A stretch of DNA of 64,000 nt from Fontimonas thermophila (GTDB lineage Bacteria > Pseudomonadota > Gammaproteobacteria > Nevskiales > Nevskiaceae): positions 1 to 64,000 of the forward strand of contig NZ_FOOC01000007.1 of the NCBI RefSeq assembly GCF_900113085.1, written 5' to 3'. The position numbers and the translations under genes are program-made. This document shows, piece by piece, positions 48,334 to 57,643 of the stretch. Under the pieces are notes generated by a model. The model made no database searches. It worked only from the letters and a program-made list of their open reading frames with translations, and was not told where the DNA came from. Numbering within the stretch: the stretch's first letter is position 1; every line of letters starts with the position of its first letter.

Positions 48334-49474
48334 GTGGATCTACCGCCCGATCGTCGAGGGTCTGGCCTCGCGCCAGGCGCATGCCGACCTGCCGCCCGGC
48401 ACCTTCGAGCGCGAACTCGGCAAGGAGGGCTTTTTCGGCCCTGCGACGCACATGATCCACCCGCGGCCGCCGACCGGCTGGACGCACTGGGAGGGGCCGC
48501 TTAGGCCGCGCGCCTTCGATCTCAACCGCCTCGCCGGCGGGTCGGCCTCGCCGTGGCAGGCGCATGGCGTGCTCGCCAACGCCCATCTGCGGCTGCGCTA
48601 CTGGGTGTGTCCGCGCTCGATGGACGAGCTGGCGCGCAATGCCGACGGCGACGAGCTGCTGTTCCTCCACCACGGCACGGCCGAACTGTTCTGTGACTAC
48701 GGGCACTTGAGCCTGACCACCGGGGACTATCTCGTGCTGCCTCGCGGCACCATGTGGCGCATCGAGTGCGCCGCGCCGACGACCTGGCTGTTGATCGAGG
48801 CGACCAACGCCAGCTATCAACTGCCGGACAAGGGGCTGGTCGGCGAGCATGCGCTGTTCGATCCCGCGCTGCTCGACTATCCGCGCATCGACGATGCCTT
48901 CAAGGCCCAGCAGCAGGGCGCCTTAGCACAGCGCGACTGGCACGTGCGGATCAAGCGCGCCAACCAGATCTCCACGGTCACCTATCCCTACAATCCCCTC
49001 GACGCGCTCGGCTGGCATGGCACGCTGATGCCGGTGCGCATCAACGTCAAGGACATCCGCCCCTTGATGTCGCACCGTTATCACCTGCCGCCGTCGGCGC
49101 ATACCACATTCGTCGCGCACCGCTTCGTCGTCTGCACCTTTGCGCCGCGACCGTTCGAAACCGATCCCGGCGCGATCAAGGTGCCGTTCTTCCACAACAA
49201 CGACGATTACGACGAAGTGTTGTTCTATCACGCCGGCGACTTCTTCTCGCGTGACAACATCCGTCCGGGCATGCTCACGCTGCACCCCTGCGGATTCACG
49301 CACGGCCCGCACCCCAAGGCGCTGCGCAACATGCTCGCGCAGCCCAAACCGGGTACCGAGGAATATGCGGTGATGATCGATGCCCGCGATGCACTCGAAG
49401 TCGGCGATGGGCTGTCCACCGTGGAGTGGACCGACTACCATCGCTCGTGGCAAGAGCCCTGCGAGCGCGCATGA
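48326..49474 (+). CDS. hmgA: Homogentisate 1,2-dioxygenase
   Basis: HmgA opens the ring of homogentisate to maleylacetoacetate. The 382-residue length fits the shorter bacterial subgroup rather than the ~430-residue Pseudomonas type. The C-terminal iron site is recognisable: VPFFHNN, DDYDEVLFYH and FTHGPHPKAL supply the His/Glu/His ligands. Overlaps on both sides (8 bases with hppD, ATGA with fahA) indicate tight translational coupling. Confidence 0.93.
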   Translation: MRKWIYRPIVEGLASRQAHADLPPGTFERELGKEGFFGPATHMIHPRPPTGWTHWEGPLRPRAFDLNRLAGGSASPWQAHGVLANAHLRLRYWVCPRSMDELARNADGDELLFLHHGTAELFCDYGHLSLTTGDYLVLPRGTMWRIECAAPTTWLLIEATNASYQLPDKGLVGEHALFDPALLDYPRIDDAFKAQQQGALAQRDWHVRIKRANQISTVTYPYNPLDALGWHGTLMPVRINVKDIRPLMSHRYHLPPSAHTTFVAHRFVVCTFAPRPFETDPGAIKVPFFHNNDDYDEVLFYHAGDFFSRDNIRPGMLTLHPCGFTHGPHPKALRNMLAQPKPGTEEYAVMIDARDALEVGDGLSTVEWTDYHRSWQEPCERA

Positions 49475-50493
49475 AACTCGCCAGCCTCAAAGACGGCACG
49501 CGTGATGGTCGTCTCGTCGTCGTTGCGCGCGACCTGTCGCGCTGCGTGCCCGTGCCGGAGATCGCCGCGACCCTGCAGGCCGCGCTCGACCGCTGGGACG
49601 AGGCCGAACCCCGCCTGCGCGCCGTCGCGGCGCAGCTCGAGGCCGGCGGCTATGCGGATACCGCGCTCGATTTTCATCCGATCGATTGCCGTTCCCCGCT
49701 GCCGCGCGCCTACCAGTGGGCCGACGGCTCGGCATACGTCAACCACGTTGCGCTGGTACGCAAGGCGCGCGGCGCCGAGCTGCCGGAGAGTTTCTGGACC
49801 GATCCGCTGATCTACCAGGGCGGCAGCGACAGCTTTCTCGACCCGATGGGGCCGATTCTCGTGGCCTGTGAGGACTGGGGTATCGATCTTGAGGCGGAGC
49901 TGGCGGTCATAACCGGTGATGTGCCGATGGGCTGCACGCCCGAGGCTGCGCGGCGTCACATCCGTCTGCTGATGCTGGTCAACGATGTTTCGCTGCGCAA
50001 CCTGATTCCCGCGGAGCTGGCCAAGGGCTTCGGCTTTTTCCAGTCCAAGCCGTCCAGTGCGTTCTCCCCGGTCGCGATCACACCCGACGAACTCGGTGCG
50101 GCCTGGGATGGCGGGCGCGTCCACTTGCCGCTGCGCTCGTCGATCAACGGACAGCTGCTGGGTATGCCCAACGCCGGCATCGACATGACCTTCGATTTTC
50201 CGACGTTGATCGCGCACGCCGCCAAGACACGGCCGCTTGCATCCGGCAGCATCATCGGCTCCGGCACGGTCTCCAACCGCGGCGCCGACGGCGGACCGGG
50301 CCGGCCGATCGCCGACGGCGGCGTCGGTTATTCCTGCCTCGCCGAGCTGCGCACCGTCGAGACCCTGCTCTACGGCAAGCCGCGGACACCGTTCCTGCGC
50401 TTTGGCGATCAGGTGCGCATCGAAATGCTCGATGCCGAGGGCTGCTCGATTTTCGGTGCGATCGAGCAGGTCGTCGCGCGCTACAAAGGATGA
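49471..50493 (+). CDS. fahA: Fumarylacetoacetase
   Basis: This enzyme splits fumarylacetoacetate into fumarate and acetoacetate. The 340-residue protein belongs to the FAH family, with metal-binding acidic residues in the CEDWGIDLEAELAVITGD region (about 130-147) and the C-terminal GSIIGSGTVSNRG. It is shorter than the ~420-residue mammalian/Pseudomonas fumarylacetoacetase and lacks the long N-terminal SH3-like domain. The function is supported mainly by its place between hmgA and maiA. The ATG at 49471 overlaps the hmgA stop. Confidence 0.92.
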   Translation: MKLASLKDGTRDGRLVVVARDLSRCVPVPEIAATLQAALDRWDEAEPRLRAVAAQLEAGGYADTALDFHPIDCRSPLPRAYQWADGSAYVNHVALVRKARGAELPESFWTDPLIYQGGSDSFLDPMGPILVACEDWGIDLEAELAVITGDVPMGCTPEAARRHIRLLMLVNDVSLRNLIPAELAKGFGFFQSKPSSAFSPVAITPDELGAAWDGGRVHLPLRSSINGQLLGMPNAGIDMTFDFPTLIAHAAKTRPLASGSIIGSGTVSNRGADGGPGRPIADGGVGYSCLAELRTVETLLYGKPRTPFLRFGDQVRIEMLDAEGCSIFGAIEQVVARYKG

Positions 50494-50526
50494 GGGGAGC
50501 GGGTGCGCCGCGAACGGGAGAACCCC

Positions 50527-51174
50527 ATGCTCAAGCTCTATGCCTACTGGCGCTCATCGGCAAGCTATCGCGTGCGCATCGCGCTCAATCTCAAGGGCCT
50601 GGCTTACGAAATCGTGCCGGTGCATTTGCTGCGCGATGGCGGCGAGCAGTTCTCGCAGGGCTATCGGGCGCTCAACCCGCAGGCGCGCGTGCCGCTGCTG
50701 ATCGACGGTGATTTCCGCCTCAACCAGTCGCAGGCGATCCTCGAATACTTAGAAGCCCTGTATCCGCATCCGGCGCTCGTGCCGGCCGATCCGCGCCAGC
50801 AGGCGCGCGTGCGTGCGTTCTGCCTGACCATCACCGCCGACATCCAGCCGCTGCAGAACACCTCCGTGCTGCGCTATCTCGGCGAACGCCTCAAGATCGG
50901 CGAAGACGCCCGCGCCGACTGGCTCAAGCACTGGATCACCCGTGGACTCACCGCGCTGGAGGCGGAACTGCACGCTGCGCCACAGACCCCCTTTGTCTTT
51001 GGCGAGACACCGACCTGGGCCGACTGTGTGCTGGTTCCACAGATTTACGCGGCGCAACGCTTCGGCTGCGATGCGACGCTCTACCCACGGCTGGCGCGCA
51101 TCGCCGCCCACTGCAACACGCTGCCGGCTTTCCAGCGCGCGCACCCCGATCTGCAACCCGACGCCGGCACCTGA
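50527..51174 (+). CDS. maiA: Maleylacetoacetate isomerase (zeta-class GST)
   Basis: MaiA isomerises maleylacetoacetate to fumarylacetoacetate with glutathione. The 215-residue protein has the zeta-class motif SSASYRVRIALNLKG (about 9-23), NPQARVPLL and the glutathione-binding NQSQAILEYLE. In most zeta GSTs a Cys follows SS; here the position is Ala-Ser, which may affect activity. It lies 33 bases after fahA and its stop abuts the convergent thioesterase stop. Confidence 0.93.
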   Translation: MLKLYAYWRSSASYRVRIALNLKGLAYEIVPVHLLRDGGEQFSQGYRALNPQARVPLLIDGDFRLNQSQAILEYLEALYPHPALVPADPRQQARVRAFCLTITADIQPLQNTSVLRYLGERLKIGEDARADWLKHWITRGLTALEAELHAAPQTPFVFGETPTWADCVLVPQIYAAQRFGCDATLYPRLARIAAHCNTLPAFQRAHPDLQPDAGT

Positions 51175-51693
51175 TCAGCCGGCGGGACGGGCGGCGCGCA
51201 GCGCTTTCAGCGCCTCGGCGTGACGCAGGCGCAGCTCGCGGCGGAGCTGCGCTTCCTCGTAGCGATGACGTTCCTCGACCGTCTCCGGGATCACGGGCGG
51301 CACCGGTCGCGGCTTGCCCTCGCGATCGACGGCGACGAACGTCAGATAAGCCGACAGAATGTGGCGGCGCTCGCCACCGCCGATGCGCTCGGCCTCGACC
51401 TTGCAGCCGATTTCCATCGACGTCTGCCAGGCGCGGTTCACTGAGCAATTGAAGATCAGCACATCGCCGCCCTTGGCCGGCGCGATGAAATGCACCGCAT
51501 CGACGCTGGCGGTCACGCACACCCCGCCGGCGTGGCGGTCTGCGACCACGGCGGCGAAGCGGTCCATCTGCGCCATGATCAGGCCGCCGAACACCGTGTC
51601 GTTGGAATTGAGATCGTTGGGAAACACCATGTACACCTGCTCGCGCACGGCCGAATACGCGACGGTACGGCCCTGCAGGGGTTGAGTCGTCAT
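51175..51693 (-). CDS. Acyl-CoA thioesterase, hotdog fold (YciA/BACH-like)
   Basis: The 172-residue protein has the hotdog-fold acyl-CoA hydrolase core: NDTVFGGLIMAQMDRFAAVVADRHAGG (about 30-56) with the catalytic-region Asn/Asp, then VTASVDAVHFIAPAKGGDVL and SAYLTFVAVDREGKPRPVP. A charged C-terminal helix (EERHRYEEAQLRRELRLRHAE) follows. It hydrolyses acyl-CoA to free acid and CoA; chain-length preference is unknown. It is last on the minus strand after DUF2062, with 110 bases between. Confidence 0.88.
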   Translation of the reverse strand: MTTQPLQGRTVAYSAVREQVYMVFPNDLNSNDTVFGGLIMAQMDRFAAVVADRHAGGVCVTASVDAVHFIAPAKGGDVLIFNCSVNRAWQTSMEIGCKVEAERIGGGERRHILSAYLTFVAVDREGKPRPVPPVIPETVEERHRYEEAQLRRELRLRHAEALKALRAARPAG

Positions 51694-51803
51694 CGTCCGA
51701 ATCCTCTTGTCCGGGCTTGTGCGGCTATGCATTGTCCCATGCGGGCAGACGATAGGGGCCCGCCATGCGGGATGCAGCGGATGTGCGAGCGCGCCGGCGA
51801 GGC

Positions 51804-52301
51804 TTACCGTCGCTGGTGCAGATCCAGCCGCGCGGCGGTTGCGCGCAGCACCCGACCGGCGACGGCGTACAGCGCCAGCGCGCACGCCGGCGCGATCAGC
51901 ATCCACACCGCGATCCCGCACAAGGCGACCTTGCCGTAGTCGATGACGAATTGGAGCGGGTCGGCCTGGAAGCGGGCGATGAGATCGGTGACGGCGAGGA
52001 TGGGCACCGGGTCGAGACCGAACAACCACTCGCCGGCACGGTAGAACGGCACGAGCAGGGCGATCTGCAGCGGATAGACGAGGTAGTTCACGAGCTGCAG
52101 GATCGGCTGGTTCAGGCGCAGCCAGATGCCCGCGATCAGGCACAGCAGCGTCGTCGCGCCGAGGATCGGAAAGATGCCGAGCGCAGTGCCGAGCGCGAGG
52201 GTGAGTGCGATCTGCTGCGGGCTTATGCCCTGACGCAGCTGCGCGAGGATCGGCGCAACGACGTAGCGGCGCCAGGGCGAAGTGGTGGCCGTGCCGTTCA
52301 C
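51804..52301 (-). CDS. DUF2062 membrane protein
   Basis: The 165-residue protein has the DUF2062 pattern: SPQQIALTLALGTALGIFPILGATTLLCLIAG near residues 27-58, followed by further hydrophobic helices including a C-terminal one (about 128-148). Function is unknown; relatives lie next to lipid or sugar metabolism genes. The start is GTG at 52301, overlapping the stop of the upstream DUF1475-like gene (GTGA). Confidence 0.82.
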   Translation of the reverse strand: MNGTATTSPWRRYVVAPILAQLRQGISPQQIALTLALGTALGIFPILGATTLLCLIAGIWLRLNQPILQLVNYLVYPLQIALLVPFYRAGEWLFGLDPVPILAVTDLIARFQADPLQFVIDYGKVALCGIAVWMLIAPACALALYAVAGRVLRATAARLDLHQRR

Positions 52302-52627
52302 CGCCGCAGCAGCAACTGGTCAACTCCCGCGCCGGGGGGCAGGCGCCAGAGCTGGATCAGGACATAGGCGGCCATCGCCATGTTGCCGGTGAGCAGGATC
52401 AGCAGCAGCCAGACCAGGCGCGCCAGACCCGAGGTTTCCTTGTAGGCCACCCAGATCCAGAAGGTCAAAAAGGCGAGATAGGTATCGGTGAGCGTGGCGA
52501 TGAACCACGGGTGCAGCACCACCTCGCGCGGCGTTTCCCATAACGGGACCTGTAGCCCGGCCCAGGTGGTGACGCCGACGATGGTCAGCAAAAACAGCGA
52601 AAAGACGATTTTCAGAGGCAGGGTCAT
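52298..52627 (-). CDS. Small DUF1475-like membrane protein
   Basis: The 109-residue protein has three hydrophobic helices (about 5-24, 45-62 and 70-92), with DTYLAFLTFWIWVAYKE in the middle. It resembles small DUF1475/DUF2834-type membrane proteins; the family call is tentative and the function unknown. It is coupled by GTGA overlap to DUF2062 and lies 63 bases downstream of the TesA-like esterase on the same strand. Confidence 0.7.
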   Translation of the reverse strand: MTLPLKIVFSLFLLTIVGVTTWAGLQVPLWETPREVVLHPWFIATLTDTYLAFLTFWIWVAYKETSGLARLVWLLLILLTGNMAMAAYVLIQLWRLPPGAGVDQLLLRR

Positions 52628-52690
52628 GGCGGATCTCGCGGATCTGGATGGTCTATACGCGGCCGGTATGCACCGTGGATGCAGGAAGAA

Positions 52691-53344
52691 TCAACGTTCG
52701 AGCAGCGGCTGCAGCGTGGCCCAGACGGCGTCGAGCATCGCGGCCTGTGCACCAGCCGTGGGGTGGATGCCGTCTTCCTGGAAGGCGGTGGGATCGGTGG
52801 CGATGGCGGCGAGGAAGAACGGCACCAGCGGCGTTGCGGTTTCGCGGGCAACGGTCGCGAAGCTGGCGCGGAATCCTTCGGCATAATCGGGTCCGTAATT
52901 GCTCGGGATGCGCATTTCAAAGAGCACGGGTCTGGCGCCGGCTGTCTGGGACAGCGCGACGATCCGGCGTAGGTTGTCGCGCAGTTGGGTCAGCGGCAGC
53001 CCGCGCAGACCGTCGTTGCCGCCGAGTTCGACGAGAACCCACTGCGGTTTGTGGCGGTCGAGCAAGGCCGGCAGCCGCGCCAGTCCGCCGGCGGTGGTTT
53101 CGCCGCTGACACTGGCATTGACGACGCGGTGCGGATAGCCTGCGGCCGACAGCCGTGCCTGGAGCAGCGCCACCCAGCCTTTATCGAGGGCGATGCCGTA
53201 GGCGGCGCTCAGGCTGTCGCCCAGCACGAGGATCACGGGCGCGCCGGCAGTACCGCCGGAGGGCGCAGTGCCGGCCTGCGCCGCGGCGGCGCACAGGCAC
53301 AGGATGCAGGATGCAGCGATACGCAGACAGGAAAGCAAGGACAT
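52691..53344 (-). CDS. tesA: TesA-like GDSL esterase/thioesterase (arylesterase)
   Basis: The 217-residue protein has a Sec signal peptide (LLSCLRIAASCILCLCAAAAQA) and an SGNH hydrolase fold with block I GDSLSAAYG, block III GGNDGLRG and block V DGIHPT. It is the periplasmic multifunctional thioesterase/lysophospholipase type. Its ATG at 53344 overlaps the start codon of the divergent ABC ATPase gene (the shared bases are CATG), so each promoter must lie within the other's gene or coding start. The same tesA/ybbA/ybbP grouping occurs in E. coli. Confidence 0.93.
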   Translation of the reverse strand: MSLLSCLRIAASCILCLCAAAAQAGTAPSGGTAGAPVILVLGDSLSAAYGIALDKGWVALLQARLSAAGYPHRVVNASVSGETTAGGLARLPALLDRHKPQWVLVELGGNDGLRGLPLTQLRDNLRRIVALSQTAGARPVLFEMRIPSNYGPDYAEGFRASFATVARETATPLVPFFLAAIATDPTAFQEDGIHPTAGAQAAMLDAVWATLQPLLER

Positions 53345-54020
53345 GGGGCGGGTGAATCTGATCAGTGCACGCGGTGTGGGCAAGGATGTGATGAGCGGCG
53401 GACAGCCGCTGACGATTCTCGCCGATGTCGATCTGGACGTCGCCGCCGGCGAGTCAGTCGCCATCGTCGGCGCCAGCGGCTCGGGTAAGACCACGCTGCT
53501 GTCGCTGCTCGCCGGCTTGGACCTGCCGAGCCGCGGAGAGATTCGGCTCGATGGGCACGACCTGTCCGGGCTCGACGAGGACGCACGGGCAGAGCTGCGC
53601 GCCGGGCGCGTCGGCTTCGTTTTCCAGTCGTTCCAGTTGCTGTCCGGATTCACGGCGCTGGAGAACGTGATGCTGCCGGCGGAGCTCGCCGGGTACAAGG
53701 ATGCGCCGGCACGGGCGCAGGCGGCGCTCGAGCGGGTCGGCCTGGGGGCACGGCTGTCGCACTATCCACATCAGCTTTCCGGCGGCGAGCAGCAGCGCGT
53801 CGCGATCGCGCGTGCTTTCTGTGCCGAGCCGACGGTCCTGTTCGCCGACGAGCCGACCGGCAATCTCGATGCCGCGACTGGTGCGCGCATCATCGATCTG
53901 CTGTTCGAAATGAACGCCGCGCGCGGCACGACGCTGGTGCTGGTCACGCACGATGCGGCGCTGGCATCGCGCTGTCGCCGCGTGCTGCGTCTGCGCGAGG
54001 GGCGCATCGTCCATGGCTAG
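53343..54020 (+). CDS. ybbA: ABC transporter ATP-binding protein, YbbA-like
   Basis: The 225-residue ATPase has Walker A GASGSGKTT (about 43-51), the Q-loop FVFQSFQLL, ABC signature LSGGEQQRVAIARA, Walker B VLFADEPTGNLD and the H-loop VTHD. It belongs to the MacB/LolD-like group that couples ATP to FtsX-type permeases. The adjacent permease overlaps by eight bases. Its physiological cargo is unknown, although neighbourhood with tesA suggests an envelope or lipid role. Confidence 0.95.
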   Translation: MGRVNLISARGVGKDVMSGGQPLTILADVDLDVAAGESVAIVGASGSGKTTLLSLLAGLDLPSRGEIRLDGHDLSGLDEDARAELRAGRVGFVFQSFQLLSGFTALENVMLPAELAGYKDAPARAQAALERVGLGARLSHYPHQLSGGEQQRVAIARAFCAEPTVLFADEPTGNLDAATGARIIDLLFEMNAARGTTLVLVTHDAALASRCRRVLRLREGRIVHG

Positions 54021-56496
54021 CGCGATGCTGTTCGCCGTGCGCCGGCTGCGCCGCGGCTGGCGAAGTGGCGAGCTGTTCATTCTGGTGCTCGCGCTCGCCG
54101 TGGCCGTGGCCGCATCCGCAGCGGTGAATCTGTTCACCGAACGCGTGCGCTCGGCCCTGGATGCACAGACCGGCGAGGCACTCGGCGGCGATGTGCTGTA
54201 CAGCGCGCGCAGGCCATTGCCACCGTCGTTGTCCCCATCGGCGCAAGCGCTCGGCTTGCGCACCACCGAGCTGGTCCATTTCACCAGCGTCGTGTTCCAC
54301 GGCGACGCCAGCCAACTGGCCTCGATCAAGGCCGTGGGCGCGGGCTATCCGCTGCGCGGCGCGCTGCGCGTCTCGTCCGAGCCGTTTGGTCCGGCGCGCG
54401 CGGCAGCAGGTGTGCCGGCGCGTGGCGAGGCCTGGGTCGACGCACGGCTGTGGCAGGCGCTGCGGCTTTTTCCGGGGGCGATGCTCAAGGTCGGCGCGCT
54501 CGAGCTGCGTGTGAGCGCGGTCATCCAGGCCGAACCGGACCGCGGCAATGGTTTCGCCGACCTCGCCCCGCGGTTGATGATGAATGGCGCCGACGTTGCC
54601 GACAGTCAGCTGCTCGGTCCGGGCAGTCGCGCGCAATACAGCCTGCTCGTCGCCGGTGATGCTCCGGCCGTGCAGGCCGTGCTCGCGCAACCCGTGCCCG
54701 ACGGTGTGCGCCGGCAGACGCCGCGGGAGGCGCGTCCGGAAATCCGCAATGCGCTGTCGCGCGCGGGGCAGTTTCTCGATATCGCCATTGTCGCGGCAAC
54801 GCTGCTCGCCGCCGCTGCCGTCGCTCTGTCGGCGCGCCAGTACGGCGAGAAACTGCGCGACGAGATCGCGCTGCTCAAATGTCTGGGGGCGCGGCAGGGT
54901 TTTCTCGTGCGCGCGCTGCTGCTGCAGCTCGTCTTGCTCGGTGCCGCCGCCGCCCTGGCGGGCGCCGCCGTCGGCTATCTGGCTCAGGCCGCGCTGGCCC
55001 GCGTGCTCGCCGATCTGATGCAGCTCGAACTGCCGCCACCGCCGCTTAAGCCACTGCTCGCCGCCGCGGCGCTGGGTGGTCTCATGCTCCTTGGATTTGC
55101 CGCGCCGCCGATGCTCGATGCACGGCGGACACTGCCGCTGCGCGTGTTCCAGCGCGATCTTGCGGCATCGCCCCTGTCGCGTAGCGTCTGGATCGCGGCG
55201 TTTGCCGCCGCCGCGGCCCTGCTCTGGCTCGCCAGCGCGGATACGCGGCTCGTGCTGATCGTGCTCGCCGGCATCGGCTTGTCCGCCGTGGCGCTGGCGC
55301 TGCTCGCCTGGCTGCTGGTGCTGGCGCTGCAGCCGCTGCGCCGCCGTGTGGGCATATCGTGGCGTTTCGGACTGGGTAACGTCGCCCGCCGCCGCGCGGC
55401 ATCGGTGGCGCAGGTGACCGCGCTGGGGTTGGCGCTGCTGGCCCTGCTGCTGGTGTCGGTGGTGCGCGAGGATTTGCTGCGGAGCTGGCAGCGCAAGCTG
55501 CCAGCGGATACGCCGAACCAGTTTCTGATCAACATCCAGACCGATCAGGTGCAACCGCTGCGCGCTTTCTTCCAGCAGCGCGGGTATCCAGCGCTCGAGC
55601 TGTGGCCGATGGCGCGCGGCCGCCTGGTCGAACTCAATGGCACGCCGGTTACGGCCGATTCGTTCCCGGACCCAGAGACACAACGCTGGATCAACCGCGA
55701 TTTCAATCTGTCGTGGAGCACCACGCTCAATCCCGACAACCGCATCACCCAGGGTCAGTGGTGGGGCGAGGCCGGCAGGGGTCAGCCCTGGCTGTCGGCG
55801 GACGAATACGCGATCGAACGCTTGCATCTCAAGCTGGGCGATACGCTCACGCTCGATTTCGCCGGCGAGCGCGTCACGCTGACGGTGCACAACTTCCGCA
55901 CCGTCGAGTGGGATAGCTTCCGCCCCAATTTTTTCCTGCTCGCGCCGCCGGGTGTGGTGCCGGAAACGGTGCCGACGCAGTGGCTGACGAGTTTCTATCT
56001 GCCACCGGGCGACCGCGCGCTGCTGCGCGAGCTCATCGATGCGTTTCCAAACGTCACCGTGCTCGACATCGAGGCAATGATGAATCAGGTGCGCGGCATC
56101 ATCGATCGCATCGTCACCGCCGTGGAGTTCATCTTTCTGTTCACGCTCGCCGCCGGGGTGACGGTGCTGCTGGCCGCCATCGAGGGCACGCGTGCCGAGC
56201 GCATCCGCGAGACGGCACTGCTGCGCACACTCGGTGCCCGCGCCGGTCTGATCGCGCGCGGACTGCTCGCCGAATATGCGGTGCTTGGCGCGCTGGCGGG
56301 ATTCATCGCGGCGATCGCATCGCAGACCGTGGCCTGGGTCCTCGCCGCGCAGGTGTTCGGCATCGCCTACGGTCCGCGGCCGCATCTGTGGGCGCTCGGC
56401 ACGCTGGGCGGCGCGGTGCTCGTCGCGCTGCTCGGCGGACTGTCCCTGCGCAGGGTATTGCACACCCCGCCCAGGCGCGTGCTGCAGCAGATCTGA
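54013..56496 (+). CDS. ybbP: FtsX-family ABC permease, YbbP-like
   Basis: The 827-residue permease has the long YbbP layout: one N-terminal helix (about 20-40), a large periplasmic domain, then clusters of membrane helices (about 255-480 and 700-815) around two FtsX domains separated by a second periplasmic domain. Typical FtsX segments are [16 protein letters not shown] and [18 protein letters not shown]. It forms a complex with the preceding ATPase. No lipoprotein partner is encoded beside it. Confidence 0.92.
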   Translation: MASAMLFAVRRLRRGWRSGELFILVLALAVAVAASAAVNLFTERVRSALDAQTGEALGGDVLYSARRPLPPSLSPSAQALGLRTTELVHFTSVVFHGDASQLASIKAVGAGYPLRGALRVSSEPFGPARAAAGVPARGEAWVDARLWQALRLFPGAMLKVGALELRVSAVIQAEPDRGNGFADLAPRLMMNGADVADSQLLGPGSRAQYSLLVAGDAPAVQAVLAQPVPDGVRRQTPREARPEIRNALSRAGQFLDIAIVAATLLAAAAVALSARQYGEKLRDEIALLKCLGARQGFLVRALLLQLVLLGAAAALAGAAVGYLAQAALARVLADLMQLELPPPPLKPLLAAAALGGLMLLGFAAPPMLDARRTLPLRVFQRDLAASPLSRSVWIAAFAAAAALLWLASADTRLVLIVLAGIGLSAVALALLAWLLVLALQPLRRRVGISWRFGLGNVARRRAASVAQVTALGLALLALLLVSVVREDLLRSWQRKLPADTPNQFLINIQTDQVQPLRAFFQQRGYPALELWPMARGRLVELNGTPVTADSFPDPETQRWINRDFNLSWSTTLNPDNRITQGQWWGEAGRGQPWLSADEYAIERLHLKLGDTLTLDFAGERVTLTVHNFRTVEWDSFRPNFFLLAPPGVVPETVPTQWLTSFYLPPGDRALLRELIDAFPNVTVLDIEAMMNQVRGIIDRIVTAVEFIFLFTLAAGVTVLLAAIEGTRAERIRETALLRTLGARAGLIARGLLAEYAVLGALAGFIAAIASQTVAWVLAAQVFGIAYGPRPHLWALGTLGGAVLVALLGGLSLRRVLHTPPRRVLQQI

Positions 56497-56600
56497 CGGG
56501 GTGCTTTTCGATTTCCCGCGATGCGCCGGGAGTGGTTAGAATTGCGCCCCTGCGCTTTCCCCATGCGCCCGTATCACCGTCTCCTCGGAGCTCCTCACCC

Positions 56601-57578
56601 ATGAAAAAGCCCGTCAAGGTTGCCATCACCGGTGCTGCCGGCCAGATCGCCTACTCGCTCATTTTCCGTGTCGCCAGCGGTTCCATGCTGGGACCGGATC
56701 AGCCCGTGATCCTGCAGTTGCTCGACATCCCCGACGCGATGGAGAAGCTCAAGGGCACGGTCATGGAGATCGAAGACTGCGCGTTCCCGTTGGTCGCCGG
56801 TATCGTATCCACGGCCGATCCGATGGAAGCCTTCGACGGCACCGATTACGCGCTGCTCGTCGGCGCACGGCCGCGCGGTCCCGGCATGGAGCGCAAGGAT
56901 CTGCTTTCGGCCAACGCCGCCATCTTCTCGGTGCAGGGCAAGGCCTTGTCGGAGAAGGCCAGCCGCGACGTGCGCGTGCTCGTCGTCGGCAATCCGGCCA
57001 ATACCAACGCGCTGATCGCAGCGAGCAACGCCAAGAAGCTCGATCCTAGGCAGTTCACGGCGATGGTGCGCCTCGACCACAACCGCGCGCTCTCGCAGCT
57101 CGCCGCCAAGACCGGCGCGGCGACGACCGACATCGAGAAAATGATCGTCTGGGGCAATCACAGCTCCACGCAGTATCCGGACATCAGCCACTGCACGGTC
57201 AAGGGCAAGCCGGCGAAGTCGCTGGTGGACCAGGCCTGGATCGAAAAAGAGTTTATCCCCACCGTACAGCAGCGTGGCGCTGCGATCATCAAGGCACGCG
57301 GGCTGTCGTCGGCCGCATCGGCGGCGTCCGCGGCGGTCGATCACATGCGTGACTGGGCCTTGGGCACCAATGGCAAGTGGGTGTCGATGGCGGTGCCGTC
57401 GGATGGCTCCTACGGCATCAAGCCCGGCGTCGTCTATGGTTACCCCTGCGTCTGCAAGAATGGTCAGTACGAGATCGTGCAGGGGCTGGACATCGATGCC
57501 TTCTCGCGCGCACGCATGGATGCAACCGATGCCGAGCTGCGCGAGGAGCGTGCGGCGATCGAGGATCTGCTGAAGTAA
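56601..57578 (+). CDS. mdh: Malate dehydrogenase
   Basis: MDH oxidises malate to oxaloacetate with NAD in the TCA cycle. The 325-residue protein belongs to the cytosolic-type MDH group found in Xanthomonas and beta-proteobacteria, with N-terminal [14 protein letters not shown], the substrate-binding loop [39 protein letters not shown] and the catalytic histidine in [12 protein letters not shown]. The ATG at 56601 follows a usable GGAG at about 56587. A hairpin follows the stop. Confidence 0.98.
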   Translation: MKKPVKVAITGAAGQIAYSLIFRVASGSMLGPDQPVILQLLDIPDAMEKLKGTVMEIEDCAFPLVAGIVSTADPMEAFDGTDYALLVGARPRGPGMERKDLLSANAAIFSVQGKALSEKASRDVRVLVVGNPANTNALIAASNAKKLDPRQFTAMVRLDHNRALSQLAAKTGAATTDIEKMIVWGNHSSTQYPDISHCTVKGKPAKSLVDQAWIEKEFIPTVQQRGAAIIKARGLSSAASAASAAVDHMRDWALGTNGKWVSMAVPSDGSYGIKPGVVYGYPCVCKNGQYEIVQGLDIDAFSRARMDATDAELREERAAIEDLLK

Positions 57579-57596
57579 CGCGTCTTCGTATCTGCG

Positions 57597-57628
57597 CAGG
57601 CCCGCCGGCGCTTTGGCCCGCGGGCCTG
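57597..57628 (+). terminator. Probable terminator after mdh
   Basis: CAGGCCCGC (57597-57605) pairs perfectly with GCGGGCCTG (57620-57628) across a 14-base loop, followed by a short T-rich stretch (TTATGTTTG). It lies between mdh and the CorA-like gene. Confidence 0.6.
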
Positions 57629-57643
57629 TTATGTTTGTCGGTC

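Noticed and set aside
55980-56600. Possible N-terminal extension of malate dehydrogenase.
   Set aside because: It overlaps the end of the FtsX-type permease in another frame; the family N-terminus begins at 56601.
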